The notes beneath the pieces were generated by a model. It had not been told where the DNA came from. It searched no databases and worked only from the letters and a program-made list of their open reading frames with translations. The position numbers and the translations under genes were made by a program. Shown piece after piece: positions 61,501 to 64,000 of a DNA stretch of 64,000 nucleotides. The first letter of the stretch is position 1. The number at the start of each line of letters is the position of its first letter. Source of the stretch: Apteryx mantelli (lineage: Eukaryota > Chordata > Aves > Apterygiformes > Apterygidae); the NCBI RefSeq assembly GCF_036417845.1, contig NC_090015.1, positions 371,781 to 435,780 on the forward strand, in the 5' to 3' direction.

Positions 61501-63388
61501 ACTTTAACTTTAACTTTAACTTTACTTTAACTTTAACTTTAACTTTAACTTTAACTTTAACTTTTTAACTTTAACTTTAACTTTAACTTTAACTTTAACT
61601 TTAACTTTAACTTTAACTTTAACTTTAACTTTAACTTTAACTTTAACTTTAACTTTAACTTTAAACTTTAACTTTAACTTTAACTTTAACTTTAACTTTA
61701 ACTTTAACTTTAACTTTAACTTTAACTTTAACTTTAACTTTAACTTTAACTTTAACTTGTAACTTTAACTTTAACTTTAACTTTAACTTTAACTTTAACT
61801 TTAACTTTAACTTTAACTTTAACTTTAACTTTAACTTTAACTTTTAACTTTAACTTTAACTTTAACTTTAACTTTAACTTTAACTTTAACTTTAACTTTA
61901 ACTTTAACTTTAACTTTAACTTTAACTTTAACTTTAACTTTAACTTTAACTTTAACTTTAACTTTAACTTTAACTTTAACTTTAACTTTAACTTTAACTT
62001 TAACTTTAAACTTTAACTTTAACTTTAACTTTAACTTTAACTTTAACTTTAACTTTAACTTTAACTTTAACTTTAACTTTAACTTTAACTTTAACTTTAA
62101 CTTAACTTTAACTTTAACTTTAACTTTAACTTTAACTTTAACTTTAACTTTAACTTTAACTTTAACTTTAAACTTTAACTTTAACTTTAACTTTAACTTT
62201 AACTTTAACTTTAACTTTAACTTTAACTTTAACTTTAACTTTAACTTTAACTTTAACTTTAACTTTAACTTTAACTTTATACTTTAACTTTAACTTTAAC
62301 TTTAACTTTAACTTTAACTTTAACTTTAACTTTAACTTTAACTTTAACTTTAACTTTAACTTTAACTTTAACTTTAACTTTAACTTTAACTTTAACTTTA
62401 ACTTTAACTTTAACTTTAACTTTAACTTTAACTTTAACTTTAACTTTAACTTTAACTTTAACTTTAACTTTAACTTTAACTTTAACTTTAACTTTAACTT
62501 TAACTTTAACTTTAACTTTAACTTTACTTTAACTTTAACTTTAACTTTAACTTTAACTTTAACTTTAAACTTTAACTTTAACTTTAACTTTAACTTTAAC
62601 TTTAACTTTAACTTTAACTTTAACTTTAACTTTAACTTTAACTTTAACTTTAACTTTAACTTTAACTTTAACTTTAACTTTAACTTTAACTTTAACTTTA
62701 ACTTTAACTTTTAACTTTAACTTTAACTTTAACTTTAACTTTAACTTTAACTTTAACTTTAACTTTAACTTTAACTTTAACTTTAACTTTAACTTTAACT
62801 TTAACTTTAACTTTAACTTTAACTTTAACTTTAACTTTAACTTTAACTTTAACTTTAACTTTAACTTTAACTTTAACTTTAACTTTAACTTTTAACTTTA
62901 ACTTTAACTTTAACTTTAACTTTAACTTTAACTTTAACTTTAACTTTAACTTTAACTTTAACTTTAACTTTTTAACTTTAACTTTAACTTTAACTTTAAC
63001 TTTAACTTTAACTTTAACTTTAACTTTAAACTTTAACTTTAACTTTAACTTTAACTTTAACTTTAACTTTACTTTAACTTTAACTTTAACGTTAACTTTA
63101 AACTTTAACTTTAACTTTAACTTTAACTTTAACTTTAACTTTAACTTTAACTTTAACTTTAACTTTAACTTTAACTTTAACTTTAACTTTAACTTTAACT
63201 TTAACTTTAACTTTAACTTTAACTTTAACTTTAACTTTAACTTTAACTTTAACTTTAACTTTAACTTTAACTTTAACTTTAACTTTAACTTTAACTTTAA
63301 CTTTAACTTTAACTTTAACTTTAACTTTAACTTTAACTTTAACTTTAACTTTAACTTTAACTTTAACTTTAACTCTACTTTAACTTAC
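61501..63388. repeat. (TTTAAC)n hexanucleotide satellite, 1.9 kb
   Basis: About 315 copies of TTTAAC with very few interruptions (occasional 5- or 7-base units, a GTAAC near 61758, a GTTAAC near 63090). The reverse strand is (GTTAAA)n. It is not the vertebrate telomere repeat. Base composition is opposite to the rest of the window. Confidence 0.98.
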
Positions 63389-64000
63389 ACTCCCCCCCCC
63401 CCTTCTCTTCTTCCCCTCGCTCTCACCCCCCGCCATATCTACACCCCCCCCCCCCCCCCCCCCCCTCCCCCACCCCCACCCCCACCTCCCACCCCCACCC
63501 CCACCCCCACCCCCACCCCCACCCCCACCCCCACCCCCACCCCCACCCCCACCCCCACCCCCCACCCCCACCCCCACCCCCACCCCCACCCCCACCCCCA
63601 CCCCCACCCCCACCCCCACCCCCACCCCCACCCCCACCCCCACCCCCACCCCCACCCCCACCCCCACCCCCACCCCCACCCCCACCCCCACCCCCACCCC
63701 CACCCCCTCCCCCACCCCCACCCCCACCCCCACCCCCACCCCCACCCCCCCCACCCCCTCCCCACCCCCACCCCACCCCCACCCCCACCCCCACCCCCAC
63801 CCCCTCCCCCACCCCCACCCCCACCCCCACCCCCACCCCCACCCCCACCCCCACCCCCACCCCCACCCCCACCCCCACCCCCACCCCCACCCCACCCCCA
63901 CCCCCACCCCCTCCCCCACCCCCACCCCCTCCCCCACCCCCACCCCCACCCCCACCCCACCCCCACCCCCTCCCCCACCCCCCCACCCCCTCCCCCCCCC
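63389..64000. repeat. (CCCCCA)n hexanucleotide satellite
   Basis: A short C/T-rich junction (63389-63440, including CTTCTCTTCTTCCCCTCGC) leads into about 550 bases of CCCCCA with occasional CCCCCT and shortened units. The other strand, (TGGGGG)n, is strongly G-quadruplex-forming. Confidence 0.97.

Noticed and set aside
63380-63986. Gly/Val- and Gly/Trp-rich ORFs
   Set aside because: They are translations of (TGGGGG)n and have no other sequence content.
61501-64000. Telomere at the right end
   Set aside because: The units are TTTAAC and CCCCCA, not TTAGGG/CCCTAA, and lie beyond an assembly gap.

Overview
The window looks like a piece of a bird (sauropsid) GC-extreme 'dot' microchromosome. 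Nearly all non-exonic DNA is GC-rich minisatellite, introns are mostly short, CpG-island promoters are frequent, and the genes correspond to the human 16p11.2/16p13.3 gene set. The avian assignment is an inference from gene content and base composition; no species can be named from sequence alone.

Layout, left to right: (1) SETD1A on the minus strand, 5' half only, leaving the window at base 1; first coding exon at 10.3-10.45 kb, probable non-coding first exon at 12.5 kb. (2) A 1.2-kb intergenic stretch with an octamer site, a T/A tract and a TATA-like box. (3) FBXL19 on the minus strand, CXXC finger to C-terminal leucine-rich repeats (23.8 to 14.4 kb). (4) A CpG island at 26-27.2 kb between FBXL19 and a plus-strand C2H2 zinc-finger gene (27.5-30.65 kb) whose frame continues into a long degenerate repeat tail. 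(5) TBC1D10B, plus strand, complete (32.1-42.0 kb). (6) CD2BP2, plus strand, complete (43.7-47.4 kb). (7) HCFC1R1 (minus) head to head with THOC6 (plus), 48.1-55 kb. (8) The cytoplasmic-tail exons of CD19, minus strand (56.2-60.7 kb), cut by a 200-N assembly gap. (9) After the gap, 1.9 kb of (TTTAAC)n and 0.6 kb of (CCCCCA)n.

The genes are housekeeping/chromatin (SETD1A H3K4 methyltransferase, FBXL19 CpG-binding F-box protein, HCFC1R1 HCF-1 regulator), RNA processing/export (CD2BP2, THOC6), membrane traffic (TBC1D10B RabGAP) and B-cell signalling (CD19). They do not form an operon; the arrangement is ordinary vertebrate synteny, joining genes that in human lie in two blocks of chromosome 16p.

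The most striking feature is structural. Many intronic tandem arrays are built from truncated copies of the neighbouring exon edge: 15-60 bases of exon plus its splice donor (or acceptor) plus adjacent intron, repeated from once to eleven times. This happens in SETD1A, FBXL19, TBC1D10B, CD2BP2, THOC6 and CD19, on both strands, and leaves rows of decoy splice sites. Many coding exons also carry single-base frame breaks, mostly at C or G homopolymers; these are more likely assembly errors than real mutations. Very long ORFs across the window are mostly by-products of stop-poor GC-rich repeats and are not listed as genes.
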